Below, piece after piece: positions 6,506 through 13,098 of a stretch of DNA of 13,098 nucleotides (position 1 is its first letter; every line of letters starts with the position of its first letter). Origin of the DNA: an uncultured Collinsella sp. (lineage in GTDB: Bacteria > Actinomycetota > Coriobacteriia > Coriobacteriales > Coriobacteriaceae). The notes under the pieces are model-generated. The model was not told the origin of the DNA, made no database searches, and saw only the letters and a program-made list of their open reading frames with translations. The stretch is taken from positions 1-13,098 of the forward strand of contig CATXML010000020.1 in the NCBI GenBank assembly GCA_958372035.1. Direction: 5' to 3'. The translations under genes and the position numbers were made by a program.

Positions 6506-6880
6506 TTATTTCTTCTTCTTAGCACCGATCTGACGCTTCGGGCCCTTGCGGGTACGAGCGTTAGTGTGGGTGCGCTGGCCGCGGACCGGGAGGCCCTTGC
6601 GGTGACGAAGGCCGCGGTTGCAGCCGATGTCCATAAGGCGCTTGACGTTCTGGTTGCGCTCACGGCGGAGGTCACCCTCAACCATGATCTGGTTCTTATC
6701 GATATAATCGCGGATGGCGTTAACCTCATCCTCGGTGAGGTCCTTAACGCGCGTATCCACGTTAACGTTGCACTCGACGCAGATCTTCGTCGCAGTGGTG
6801 CGGCCGATGCCGTAAATGTAGGTCAGACCGATCTCAACGCGCTTCTCACGCGGGAGGTCGACACCATTAATACGGGCCAA
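6506..6880 (-). CDS. rpsM: 30S ribosomal protein S13 (uS13), TTG start
   Basis: A 124-residue S13. The N-terminus [20 protein letters not shown] and helix-hairpin-helix [13 protein letters not shown] are followed by the conserved basic tail [21 protein letters not shown]13 sits in the head of the 30S subunit, contacts P-site tRNA and bridges to the 50S subunit. The start codon is TTG at 6880. The next residues ARINGVDLP are the invariant beginning of S13, GAGGAGA lies about six bases upstream, and no ATG is available at this position. It begins 14 bases after rpmJ ends. Confidence 0.98.
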   Translation of the reverse strand: MARINGVDLPREKRVEIGLTYIYGIGRTTATKICVECNVNVDTRVKDLTEDEVNAIRDYIDKNQIMVEGDLRRERNQNVKRLMDIGCNRGLRHRKGLPVRGQRTHTNARTRKGPKRQIGAKKKK

Positions 6881-6894
6881 CGTAGTCTCCTCTC

Positions 6895-7008
6895 TTAACC
6901 CTGACGCTGCTTATGACGGGGGTTCTCGCAAATGACGAGGACCTTGCCATGGCGCCTAATGATTTTGCACTTATCGCACATCTTCTTGACCGAAGGACGT
7001 ACCTTCAT
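6895..7008 (-). CDS. rpmJ: 50S ribosomal protein L36 (bL36), zinc-binding form
   Basis: A 37-residue protein beginning [15 protein letters not shown] and ending NPRHKQRQG. Cys11, Cys14, Cys27 and His32 form the zinc site of the Cys-containing (C+) type of L36, which lies near the peptidyl-transferase side of domain VI of 23S rRNA. The Shine-Dalgarno AAAGGAAG lies four bases before the ATG. The gene heads the alpha-operon cluster and is separated from infA by 150 bases holding a predicted RNA structure. Its residues match the family along the full length. Confidence 0.98.
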   Translation of the reverse strand: MKVRPSVKKMCDKCKIIRRHGKVLVICENPRHKQRQG

Positions 7009-7057
7009 CGTTCTTCCTTTCGGTAGCGCTCAAACTACTTCCCTACTATCTACTCGC

Positions 7058-7133
7058 CCAGCCGCAGGCGTTTAAAACTATGGCTGGTCTTCACACACAA
7101 TCCGACCGTAGGTTGAGCTAAGCCTGCAGCCGG
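7058..7133 (-). promoter_or_regulatory. Candidate structured RNA leader between infA and rpmJ
   Basis: In minus-strand RNA, CCGGCUGCAGGC (7133-7122) pairs with GCCUGCGGCUGG (7069-7058) over 12 bp. Ten pairs are Watson-Crick and two are G.U. The same positions would be A-C mismatches in plus-strand RNA, so the structure is specific to the operon transcript. The 52-base loop contains CCAGCC (7087-7082), which can instead pair perfectly with GGCUGG at the end of the 3' arm (7063-7058). The two pairings exclude each other. No U run follows, so it is not an intrinsic terminator. It lies 50 bases ahead of rpmJ, where a ribosomal-protein feedback leader would be expected. It resembles no family I can name. 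Confidence 0.5.
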
Positions 7134-7158
7134 AAATGGAGTGCGTGTATGCGTGCCG

Positions 7159-7377
7159 CTATTTGTAGCGATAGGTGATGCGGCCGCGGGTCAGGTCGTA
7201 CGGGGAAAGCTCCACGACAACCCTGTCACCGGGGAGAATACGGATGTAATTCATTCGGATCTTGCCAGAAATGTTGCACAGAACCGAATGACCGTTCTCG
7301 AGCTCGACCTTAAACATGGCGTTGGGCAGCGGTTCCTTTACCGTACCCTCGAGCTCAATTGCGTCTTCCTTCTTCAC
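7159..7377 (-). CDS. infA: Translation initiation factor IF-1
   Basis: A 72-residue OB-fold protein; [40 protein letters not shown] and [20 protein letters not shown] are diagnostic of IF-1. It binds the A site of the 30S subunit during initiation. The start is ambiguous. GTG at 7377 gives [11 protein letters not shown] and exactly the 72 residues of E. coli IF-1, while TTG at 7383 adds two residues; a stop codon just before it rules out anything longer. Neither has a good Shine-Dalgarno. A weak AAGATGAT lies five bases from the GTG, which I prefer. A 137-base gap with a hairpin separates it from map, suggesting a separate transcription start or control point. Confidence 0.96.
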   Translation of the reverse strand: MKKEDAIELEGTVKEPLPNAMFKVELENGHSVLCNISGKIRMNYIRILPGDRVVVELSPYDLTRGRITYRYK

Positions 7378-7419
7378 AAGCAATCATCTTTCTCTAGAAA
7401 ACGACAGCGATTGAGTATT

Positions 7420-7445
7420 CTACAATACGCATGCACGTATCGTAG
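7420..7445 (-). promoter_or_regulatory. Hairpin in the infA leader
   Basis: In minus-strand RNA, 7445-7436 pairs with 7429-7420 over 10 bp around a 6-base loop. One pair is G.U, which would be an A-C mismatch in plus-strand RNA. It lies about 40 bases before the infA start in the 137-base gap after map. No U run follows directly, so a terminator is unlikely. A translation-control or mRNA-processing element is possible. A small palindrome (ACATTT-G-AAATGT, 7484-7496) lies further upstream in the same gap. Confidence 0.4.
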
Positions 7446-7520
7446 TATCTTCGTAATGGCTCCACAACTAAGCGGAACTTGTTACATTTGAAATGTTAAG
7501 GCGTGCATTTGACGCAAGCC

Positions 7521-8309
7521 CTACATTTCACCGCCCTGCAAGGAACACCAAGCACCCTGGGCATCCGTGGTGAGAATCACCGGACCGTCATTGGTAATGG
7601 CGACGGTGTTCTCGTAGTGCGCGGCGGGCAGGTGGTCGTTGGTCGTAACAATCCAACCGTCGGAGCCCGTGCTCACATGGTTGGAACCCATCGTAACCAT
7701 CGGCTCGATGGCAATGACCATGCCGGCCTGGAGGCGAACGCCCCTCCCCTTCTTTCCATAGTTAGGAACGTTGGGGTCCTCGTGCATCACGCGGCCAATG
7801 CCATGACCCACATAGTCGCGAAGCACGCCGTAACCGTGAGACTCGGCGAGAGACTGAACGGCATAACCGACGTCCCCGATATGGTTACCGGGAACAGCCT
7901 GCTCGATGGCAGCCTTAAGGCAATCGCGCGTGACCTCGCACAGGGCCTTGGCATCGGGCGTAGGGGTGCCGACGAAAAACGTCCAAGCGTTATCGCCAAC
8001 CCAACCATCAACAACGGCTCCCGTATCGATGGAGATGATATCGCCATCGCGCAGGATCATATCGGGGTTGGGAATACCGTGGACCACGGCATCGTTGATC
8101 GATGCGCAAATGGTTCCGGGGAACCCGCCGTAACCCTTAAAGGCCGGGGTGCCGCCATGCATACGGATAATCTGCTCCGCGAGCTGATCGAGCTCAAAGG
8201 TCGAAACACCAGGGCGCACCATGGCTCCAACGTGGCGGAGCGCCATCTTAGATAGCGCTCCTGCCTTCTTCATCTGCTCGATTTGCGTTGCAGACTTAAT
8301 CTTGATCAT
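7521..8309 (-). CDS. map: Methionine aminopeptidase, type I
   Basis: A 262-residue enzyme that removes the initiator methionine from new proteins. The five metal ligands are all present, offset by two from E. coli: D95 in SIDTG, D106 in GDNAWTF, H169 in YVGHGIG, E202 in IAIEPM and E233 in HYENTVAIT. The substrate-site His is H77 in VVHGIP. There is no N-terminal SH3-binding or zinc-finger extension, so it is the short housekeeping type. Its ATG overlaps the adk stop codon as ATGA, with AGAGG ten bases upstream, which implies translational coupling to adk. Confidence 0.98.
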   Translation of the reverse strand: MIKIKSATQIEQMKKAGALSKMALRHVGAMVRPGVSTFELDQLAEQIIRMHGGTPAFKGYGGFPGTICASINDAVVHGIPNPDMILRDGDIISIDTGAVVDGWVGDNAWTFFVGTPTPDAKALCEVTRDCLKAAIEQAVPGNHIGDVGYAVQSLAESHGYGVLRDYVGHGIGRVMHEDPNVPNYGKKGRGVRLQAGMVIAIEPMVTMGSNHVSTGSDGWIVTTNDHLPAAHYENTVAITNDGPVILTTDAQGAWCSLQGGEM

Positions 8310-8932
8310 AGACCGAGAGCCTCTTTGACATCCCCGTACACGGTCTCGCGAGCCTGGTCACCGTTGACCGACTTGAGCAGACCCTGGCCACGATAGTAGT
8401 CGACGAGCGGGCTCGTGGACTTCTCGTAGACGTCGAGACGGTTCTTGATGGTCTCGGGCTTGTCGTCGTCGCGCTGATACATCTCGCCGGCGCACTTGGG
8501 GCAGGTAGCATCGGCAGCGGTGCCGGTGTAACCGCAGGCGCGGCAAGTTCGACGCGAAGACAGACGATCGATGATGACCTCGGGGGCCACGTCGACCAGA
8601 AGGGCGCAGTCGATCTCACGACCCATGGCGGAGAGCTCGGAATCGAGCGTCACAGCCTGGGCGGTGTTGCGCGGGAAGCCGTCGAGGATGAAGCCCTGCT
8701 GGGCGTCATCGGCAGCAAGGCGCTCCTTGACAAGGTCGATCACGAGCTGGTCGGGAACGAGCTCGCCAGCGTCCATGTACTTCTTAGCCTGAATACCAAG
8801 CTCGGTGCCACCCTTGACGGCAGCACGCAGCAGGTCGCCCGTGGAAATGTGAGCGACGCCAAACTCGGCGACGAGCTCCTGTGCGACGGTGCCCTTACCG
8901 GCACCCGGAGCTCCGAGCAATACGAGGTTCAT
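8306..8932 (-). CDS. adk: Adenylate kinase, zinc-binding lid type
   Basis: A 208-residue enzyme interconverting ATP + AMP and 2 ADP. The P-loop is GAPGAGKGT at residues 7-15, the AMP-binding region STGDLLR follows at 30-36, and LDGFPRN is at 83-89. The lid domain carries C130-x2-C133 and C144-x2-C147, the zinc-binding form common in Gram-positives. I chose ATG at 8932 because AGGAGG lies seven bases upstream and the protein then begins MNLVLLGAPG; an in-frame TTG at 8938 has no such spacing. It lies 18 bases after secY and overlaps map by four bases. Confidence 0.98.
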   Translation of the reverse strand: MNLVLLGAPGAGKGTVAQELVAEFGVAHISTGDLLRAAVKGGTELGIQAKKYMDAGELVPDQLVIDLVKERLAADDAQQGFILDGFPRNTAQAVTLDSELSAMGREIDCALLVDVAPEVIIDRLSSRRTCRACGYTGTAADATCPKCAGEMYQRDDDKPETIKNRLDVYEKSTSPLVDYYRGQGLLKSVNGDQARETVYGDVKEALGL

Positions 8933-8950
8933 GAGCAATCCTCCTCTAGC

Positions 8951-10237
8951 CTATTTAAAGAATCCATCGTAATCATACATCTTGATCTGGCCTTCGAGCT
9001 TATCGACCGTGTCGAGCACGACGCCGACCATGATGAGGATGGACGTGCCGCCAAATGCCTGGATCAGATGGTTACCCGTGAAGGAGAAGATGATCGAAGG
9101 CACGATGGCGATGAGCGCCAAAAAGACAGCGCTGGGAAGCGTGATCTTGTTGAGCGCGTTCTTGATGTAGGCCGCGGTAGCCCTACCCGGACGCACGCCC
9201 GGAATAAAGCCGCCCTGCTTCTTAAGGTTATCGGCCGTGTCATCGGGGTTGAACACCATGGAGGTGTAGAAGTATGCGAAGAACACGATGAGGACAACGT
9301 TAAGCACCCAGTTGAGCCAACCGGTCGAAAGCGCGGAGGCAACTGCCTGAATCCAGCCGATGCCGGGGAAGAACACGGCAATCTGAGCCGGGAAGTACAG
9401 CAGCGCCGAAGCGAAGATGATCGGCACGACACCCGCGGTGTTGACCTTGATGGGCAGGTAGGTGGTCTGGCCACCCATCATGCGACGGCCCACGACGCGT
9501 TTGGCGTAAGAGACCGGGATGCGGCGCTGGCCGCGCTCAAGGAAAACAATCAGCGGGATAACCAGCAGGATGATGGCGCAGATGATCACCATGGTGATGA
9601 TGCCACCGGCATTGCCCTCGGTGCTGGAGAAGATCGCCTGCGGCAGGCCGGCCATGATGTTCGCAAAGATGATCAGCGACATGCCATTGCCGATACCGCG
9701 CTGGGTGATGAGCTCACCAATCCACATGATCAGCATAGCGCCTGCGGTGAGCGTACCGACGATCATGAGGTCGAAGATGATCTCGGGAGCGCCGGCGCCA
9801 TTGAAGCTGATGCCGAAGCTCTTAAAGAGGAAGAGGTAACCCACGGAGTTGAGGATTGCCAGAGCCAGGGTGAGGTAACGCGAATATTGCGTAATCTTGG
9901 TCTGACCGACCTCGCCCTCGCGGGCAAGCTCATGCAGGGAAGGCACGACGGCCTGGAGCATCTGGAGGATGATCGAGCTGGTGATGTAAGGCATGATGCC
10001 CAGCGAAAACACCGACACATAGCTCAACGCGCCGCCAGAGAAAAGATTCAGGAGGGCCATAGCACCTGCGGCGACCGAATTGTTATCGGTCGAGAAAAGG
10101 CCCAGCATCCCCTGGAAGGGAATGCCGGGCACAGGAACGTGCGCACCAATGCGGTACACGACGAGCATAGCTATGGTAAAAAGAATCTTTTCGCGCAATT
10201 CTTTGATGCGGAAAGCATTCTTAAGACCATTTAGCAC
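8951..10237 (-). CDS. secY: Protein translocase subunit SecY
   Basis: A 428-residue polytopic membrane protein with the roughly ten transmembrane segments of the Sec channel, which exports unfolded proteins and inserts membrane proteins. Conserved landmarks are [10 protein letters not shown] after the first helix, [18 protein letters not shown] (helix 2), and [20 protein letters not shown]. The cytoplasmic loop with [20 protein letters not shown] and [13 protein letters not shown] follows. Start is GTG at 10237, giving [15 protein letters not shown]. It lies inside the last codons of rplO, so the genes overlap by seven bases. An AAAGG lies ten bases upstream, and the nearby ATG is in another frame. 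Coupling to rplO translation is likely. Confidence 0.98.
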   Translation of the reverse strand: MLNGLKNAFRIKELREKILFTIAMLVVYRIGAHVPVPGIPFQGMLGLFSTDNNSVAAGAMALLNLFSGGALSYVSVFSLGIMPYITSSIILQMLQAVVPSLHELAREGEVGQTKITQYSRYLTLALAILNSVGYLFLFKSFGISFNGAGAPEIIFDLMIVGTLTAGAMLIMWIGELITQRGIGNGMSLIIFANIMAGLPQAIFSSTEGNAGGIITMVIICAIILLVIPLIVFLERGQRRIPVSYAKRVVGRRMMGGQTTYLPIKVNTAGVVPIIFASALLYFPAQIAVFFPGIGWIQAVASALSTGWLNWVLNVVLIVFFAYFYTSMVFNPDDTADNLKKQGGFIPGVRPGRATAAYIKNALNKITLPSAVFLALIAIVPSIIFSFTGNHLIQAFGGTSILIMVGVVLDTVDKLEGQIKMYDYDGFFK

Positions 10238-10680
10238 GGCAGCTCGACCTTTCCGCCAGCGGCCTCGATCTTGGCCTGCGCAGAAGCGCTGACCTTGTCG
10301 ACCTTGACCGTGAACTTCTTGGTGAGCTCACCATTGCCGAGCACCTTGACGGGCTCGAACTCGCTCTTGGTGATGCGAGCGGCCTTAAGAGCGGCACCGT
10401 CGATTACAGCGCCGTCCTCGAACTTACGCTCGAGACGCTCAACGTTAACAGCGGTGTACTCGATACGACGGGGGTTGCGGAAGCCCGGAAGCTTGGGCAG
10501 GCGCATAGCCAGCGGAGTCTGGCCACCCTCGAAGCCGGCACCCTTGGTGCCACCAGAGCGGGAACCCTGGCCCTTCTGGCCGCGGCCAGAAGTGGTGCCG
10601 TGACCCGAAGAATTGCCACGGCCGACGCGCTTACGGTTCTTGGTGGAACCGGGCGCGGGAGTAAGATCGTGAAGCTGCAT
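10231..10680 (-). CDS. rplO: 50S ribosomal protein L15 (uL15)
   Basis: A 149-residue L15. The family's Gly/Lys/Arg-rich N-terminus is clear ([20 protein letters not shown], then [20 protein letters not shown]), as are [20 protein letters not shown] and the C-terminal [11 protein letters not shown]15 is a late-assembly protein of the large subunit. The ATG is preceded by GAGGAG at six bases, and only three bases separate it from rpmD. The last codons contain the GTG start of secY. Confidence 0.98.
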   Translation of the reverse strand: MQLHDLTPAPGSTKNRKRVGRGNSSGHGTTSGRGQKGQGSRSGGTKGAGFEGGQTPLAMRLPKLPGFRNPRRIEYTAVNVERLERKFEDGAVIDGAALKAARITKSEFEPVKVLGNGELTKKFTVKVDKVSASAQAKIEAAGGKVELPC

Positions 10681-10683
10681 TTG

Positions 10684-10866
10684 CTACTCCTCTACAATCT
10701 CGACAAGGTGCTTGACCTTGAAGATCATGCCGCGGACGGACTCGTTGTCAGCAATCTCGCGAACCTCGCGGATCCTGTGGAGACCGAGGGCACGGACAGT
10801 ACGGACCTGGTCCTGCTTGCAACCGTTGGTGCTGCGGACCTGCTTGATCTTGATGGTGTCAGCCAT
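10684..10866 (-). CDS. rpmD: 50S ribosomal protein L30 (uL30)
   Basis: A 60-residue L30, the usual bacterial length, beginning MADTIKIKQVRSTNGCKQDQ and containing TVRALGLHRIREVREIADN, the family core. The Shine-Dalgarno AAGGAG lies inside the last codons of rpsE, whose stop is two bases from the ATG, so translation is probably coupled. rpsE-rpmD-rplO is the standard spc-operon order. Confidence 0.97.
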   Translation of the reverse strand: MADTIKIKQVRSTNGCKQDQVRTVRALGLHRIREVREIADNESVRGMIFKVKHLVEIVEE

Positions 10867-10868
10867 GC

Positions 10869-11393
10869 TTAGTTCTCCTTACCGACGAACATCTCGGAGA
10901 CCGTCAGGCCACGGCGAGCCGCGACGTCCTCAGGGCTGGAGAGCTCCTTGAGGCCCTCGACGGCAGCCTTGATGATGTTGAGGCCGTTGTCGGTACCGAG
11001 GGACTTGGACAGGACGTTCTTGATGCCAGCAAGCTCGAAGAGGGGACGCACAGCGCCGCCGGCGATAACGCCGGTACCCTCGACAGCGGGCTTGATGATG
11101 ATGCGGCCGGCACCAAAGTGGCCGAGAACCTCGTGCGGGATGGTGCCCTGCTCGGTCACCGGCACGTGGAACATGTTCTTCTTGGCATCGAGAGACGCCT
11201 TGGAGATGGCCAGGGGCACCTCAGCGGACTTGCCCATGCCAACGCCGACGTTACCCTTGCCGTCGCCAACGACGACGAGAGCGACGAGGCTCATGCGACG
11301 ACCACCCTTGACGGTCTTCGACACGCGGTTGATGTAAACGACGCGCTCCTCGAACTCGGAGGCCTCGCGCTGCTGCTTCTGATTACGAGCCAT
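10869..11393 (-). CDS. rpsE: 30S ribosomal protein S5 (uS5)
   Basis: A 174-residue S5. The N-terminal double-stranded-RNA-binding-like domain contains [40 protein letters not shown] and [12 protein letters not shown]. The second domain carries [20 protein letters not shown] and [20 protein letters not shown]5 lies at the mRNA entry channel and affects decoding accuracy; spectinomycin-resistance changes in other species fall in the VKGGRR loop region, which here looks wild type. AGGAGG, ten bases before the ATG, overlaps the rplR stop codon. Confidence 0.98.
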   Translation of the reverse strand: MARNQKQQREASEFEERVVYINRVSKTVKGGRRMSLVALVVVGDGKGNVGVGMGKSAEVPLAISKASLDAKKNMFHVPVTEQGTIPHEVLGHFGAGRIIIKPAVEGTGVIAGGAVRPLFELAGIKNVLSKSLGTDNGLNIIKAAVEGLKELSSPEDVAARRGLTVSEMFVGKEN

Positions 11394-11407
11394 GTGCTAC
11401 ATACCTC

Positions 11408-11776
11408 CTAGAACTCGAGACCGGCGGCACGAGCACCGTCGGCGAGGGCCTTGACGCGGCCATGGTAGATACGGCCACCGCGATCGAAGGCGACCTTGGT
11501 GATGCCGGCCTCGATGGCGCGCTTGCCAACGAGCTGACCGACCTTCTCCGCAGCCTCCTTGTTCGAGGTGTGGGTGCCCTTGAACTCGGCCTCGAGGGTC
11601 GAGGCAGAGACGAGCGTCAGGCTGGAGCCCTTGCTGTCGTCGATGATCTGGGCATAGATGTTGGCGTTAGTACGGGTCACGCGAAGACGCGGACGCTCGG
11701 AGGTACCCGAGACCTTGCCGCGAACACGACGCTGACGACGCTTGAGGCCTTCCAGCTTCGCCTTATGCTTGTTCAT
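11408..11776 (-). CDS. rplR: 50S ribosomal protein L18 (uL18)
   Basis: A 122-residue L18, which binds 5S rRNA in the central protuberance together with L5. The core [20 protein letters not shown], the middle region SASTLEAEF and the C-terminal [20 protein letters not shown] are typical. The ATG has AGGAG seven bases upstream. The gap to rplF is 75 bases, wide for this operon, and holds an 8-bp hairpin. Confidence 0.98.
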   Translation of the reverse strand: MNKHKAKLEGLKRRQRRVRGKVSGTSERPRLRVTRTNANIYAQIIDDSKGSSLTLVSASTLEAEFKGTHTSNKEAAEKVGQLVGKRAIEAGITKVAFDRGGRIYHGRVKALADGARAAGLEF

Positions 11777-11804
11777 ACGTAAACTCCTAAAAAGGTTGAT
11801 CTTG

Positions 11805-11826
11805 CCAGCACCTGACGGGGTGCTGG
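11805..11826 (-). promoter_or_regulatory. Intercistronic hairpin between rplF and rplR
   Basis: CCAGCACC (11805-11812) and GGTGCTGG (11819-11826) form a perfect 8-bp, GC-rich stem with a 6-base loop in the 75-base gap between the rplF stop and the rplR start. In minus-strand RNA it is followed by CAAGAUCAACC before five U, so it does not fit an intrinsic terminator well. It could slow polymerase, mark a processing site or protect the upstream message. Being palindromic it carries no strand information by itself. Confidence 0.45.
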
Positions 11827-11851
11827 TCTTATGCGAGTGAGTCGGTTACGA

Positions 11852-12388
11852 CTACTTGGCGGCCTTACCCAGCTTGCGGCGGATGTGCTCGCCAACGTAG
11901 TGGATACCCTTGCCCTTGTAAGGCTCGGGAGGACGATGGCCGCGGATCTCAGCGGCGATCTGACCGACCTGCTGCTTGTTGATACCCTTGACGTTCACGT
12001 GGGTGTTGTCGGGAACCTCGAAGGTGATGCCCTCGGGAGCCTCGACGATCACGGGGTGCGAGAAGCCCAGGGAGAACTCGAGGTTCTTGCCCTTCTGCTG
12101 CACGCGGTAACCGACGCCGGCGAGCTCGAGCTTCTTCTCGAAGCCCTCGGAAACGCCAACCACCATGTTGTGGATGAGGGCGCGGGTGAGGCCGTGGCGG
12201 GCACGGGTCTCACGCTCGTCGTCGGGACGGGAAACGGTGAGGACGTTGTCCTCGACGTTGATAGCGAGCTTCTCAAAGACATCGAGCTCGAGCTGGCCCT
12301 TGGGGCCCTTGACGACAACGTTGTTGCCGTTGACTGCCACTTCGACTCCGGCGGGAATCTGGACAGGCTTATTACCGATACGAGACAC
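11852..12388 (-). CDS. rplF: 50S ribosomal protein L6 (uL6), GTG start
   Basis: A 178-residue L6 with the two repeated alpha/beta domains of the family. It begins [20 protein letters not shown], contains [10 protein letters not shown] and carries the diagnostic [20 protein letters not shown] near the C-terminus. L6 lies beside the factor-binding region and sarcin-ricin loop of the large subunit. The start is GTG at 12388: AAAGGAG sits six bases upstream and SRIGNKP is the invariant L6 beginning. 33 bases separate it from rpsH. Confidence 0.98.
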   Translation of the reverse strand: MSRIGNKPVQIPAGVEVAVNGNNVVVKGPKGQLELDVFEKLAINVEDNVLTVSRPDDERETRARHGLTRALIHNMVVGVSEGFEKKLELAGVGYRVQQKGKNLEFSLGFSHPVIVEAPEGITFEVPDNTHVNVKGINKQQVGQIAAEIRGHRPPEPYKGKGIHYVGEHIRRKLGKAAK

Positions 12389-12421
12389 GGTGATCTCCTT
12401 TCCTTCTACCTACCGAGCGAA

Positions 12422-12820
12422 TTACCAGACGTAAGCGATGATCTCGCCGCCGACGTTGTGCTTGCGAGCATCGCGGTCGGTCATGACGCCATGGCTGGTG
12501 GAAATGATGGCGGTACCAAGGCCACCGCGGACGCGGGGCATGTCGGCAACGCCGGTGTACTTACGCAGGCCCGGCTTGGAAATGCGGCGGATGCCGTTGA
12601 TGACCTTAGCCTTCTTGGGACCATACTTAAGCGTGATGTGCAGAGTCTTCTGGGGAACGGTGTCCTCGACATCGTAGCCCTCGATGTAGCCCTCCTCGTG
12701 CAGAACACGAGCGATCTCGACGAGCTTCTTGCTGCTCGGCATGGAGACCGTGGCCTTGTTCACAGAGTTAGCGTTACGGATGCGCGTAAGCATATCTGCG
12801 ATCGGGTCTGTAAGGTTCAT
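12422..12820 (-). CDS. rpsH: 30S ribosomal protein S8 (uS8)
   Basis: A 132-residue S8, beginning [20 protein letters not shown], with [20 protein letters not shown] and the terminal [19 protein letters not shown], the standard S8 end. S8 binds the central domain of 16S rRNA and in E. coli represses the spc operon by binding its mRNA near rplE. AAGGAG lies seven bases before the ATG. The 119-base gap upstream to rpsZ holds two possible hairpins. Confidence 0.98.
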   Translation of the reverse strand: MNLTDPIADMLTRIRNANSVNKATVSMPSSKKLVEIARVLHEEGYIEGYDVEDTVPQKTLHITLKYGPKKAKVINGIRRISKPGLRKYTGVADMPRVRGGLGTAIISTSHGVMTDRDARKHNVGGEIIAYVW

Positions 12821-12861
12821 ACAGATTCTCCTTCGTTCTTGATGAACACGTGCTCTTGGTT

Positions 12862-12929
12862 CTTCGCCGCCCTTAACGGCAAAGCCTTTTTAGCGCGTTT
12901 TCCCTGTTCCAAACTGATGCTTGAAACGC
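12862..12929 (-). promoter_or_regulatory. Two possible hairpins between rpsZ and rpsH
   Basis: The 119-base gap holds no gene. In minus-strand RNA, GCGUUU (12929-12924) can pair with AAACGC (12900-12895) around a 23-base loop. Then CUUUGCCG (12884-12877) pairs with CGGCGAAG (12869-12862) over 8 bp with one G.U pair, which would be A-C in plus-strand RNA. Neither is followed by a U run. The position just ahead of rpsH makes a feedback or processing site conceivable, but I do not recognise an S8-binding motif. Confidence 0.35.
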
Positions 12930-12939
12930 TGGTAGTGAC

Positions 12940-13098
12940 TTACCAGCTGGCCTTCTTAACGCCGGGAAGCTCGCCCTTGAGTGCAAGCTCGCGGAAGCAG
13001 ACACGGCACAGGCCGAACTTGCGGTACACAGAGTGCGGACGGCCGCAGCGCTGGCAGCGCGTGTACTCACGAGTAGAGAACTTCTGCTTGCGATTGCA
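12940..13098 (-). CDS. rpsZ: 30S ribosomal protein S14, type Z (start outside window)
   Basis: The last 52 residues of S14 are present, beginning [20 protein letters not shown] and ending [10 protein letters not shown]. Two CxxC pairs, CQRC and CRVC, form the zinc site, so this is the short zinc-binding (about 61-residue) form, type Z, rather than the long zinc-free S14. About nine N-terminal residues lie beyond the right edge. S14 helps assemble the head of the 30S subunit. In most bacteria rpsZ/rpsN follows rplE, which would be expected just outside the window. Confidence 0.97.
   Translation of the reverse strand, partial: CNRKQKFSTREYTRCQRCGRPHSVYRKFGLCRVCFRELALKGELPGVKKASW

Noticed and set aside
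7421..7466. A -35/-10-like pair (TTGTGG, 17 bases, TACGAT) in the infA leader considered as a promoter
   Set aside because: Both hexamers match weakly and the -10 lies inside the hairpin arm; not strong enough to list as a feature.
7503..8255. A 250-codon open frame on the plus strand, antisense to map
   Set aside because: Same cause: map is complete on the minus strand with all catalytic residues, and the antisense product resembles nothing known.
8849..10234. A 461-codon open frame on the plus strand, antisense to secY and adk
   Set aside because: It runs opposite a full-length secY, is rich in His/Asp/Glu with no recognisable domain, and has no terminator or good ribosome site. It reflects avoidance of the sense codons whose complements are stops.

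Overview
The window is chromosomal core sequence from a GC-rich bacterium, most likely a member of the class Coriobacteriia (Collinsella-like). That assignment is an inference from protein style, GC-rich codon use and gene order, and no database was consulted. From about 1.3 kb rightwards every recognised gene lies on the minus strand, so the window reads right to left as the distal half of the S10/spc/alpha ribosomal super-operon plus a short tail.

In transcription order the ribosomal block is: rpsZ (S14, start outside the window), rpsH, rplF, rplR, rpsE, rpmD, rplO, secY, adk, map, infA, rpmJ, rpsM, rpsK, rpsD, rpoA, rplQ. It ends in a strong intrinsic terminator at 3942-3972. Then follow truA, a GT2-like glycosyltransferase and the arginine repressor argR, which has its own terminator. 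The plus strand has one gene, the 3' part of a class A penicillin-binding protein at the left edge. It converges on argR, and each gene has its own terminator in the 185-base gap between them.

The block supplies 30S proteins (S14, S8, S5, S13, S11, S4), 50S proteins (L6, L18, L30, L15, L36, L17), initiation factor 1, the RNA polymerase alpha subunit and the Sec translocon channel. Adenylate kinase and methionine aminopeptidase complete it. Junctions are mostly tight, with Shine-Dalgarno sites inside the preceding gene or its stop codon. adk-map overlap as ATGA and rplO-secY overlap by 7 bases. Several starts are not ATG: TTG for rpsM and the glycosyltransferase, GTG for rplF and secY, and GTG or TTG for infA.

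No mobile element, CRISPR array, tRNA or rRNA gene, phage or defence gene was seen. The least explained content is RNA-level. The four widest gaps inside the ribosomal block (rpsZ-rpsH, rplF-rplR, map-infA, infA-rpmJ) each hold a hairpin. Three of these contain G.U pairs that form only in the minus-strand transcript. The infA-rpmJ structure, a 12-bp stem with a competing alternative pairing just ahead of the alpha-operon genes, is the best candidate for an uncharacterised ribosomal-protein leader.
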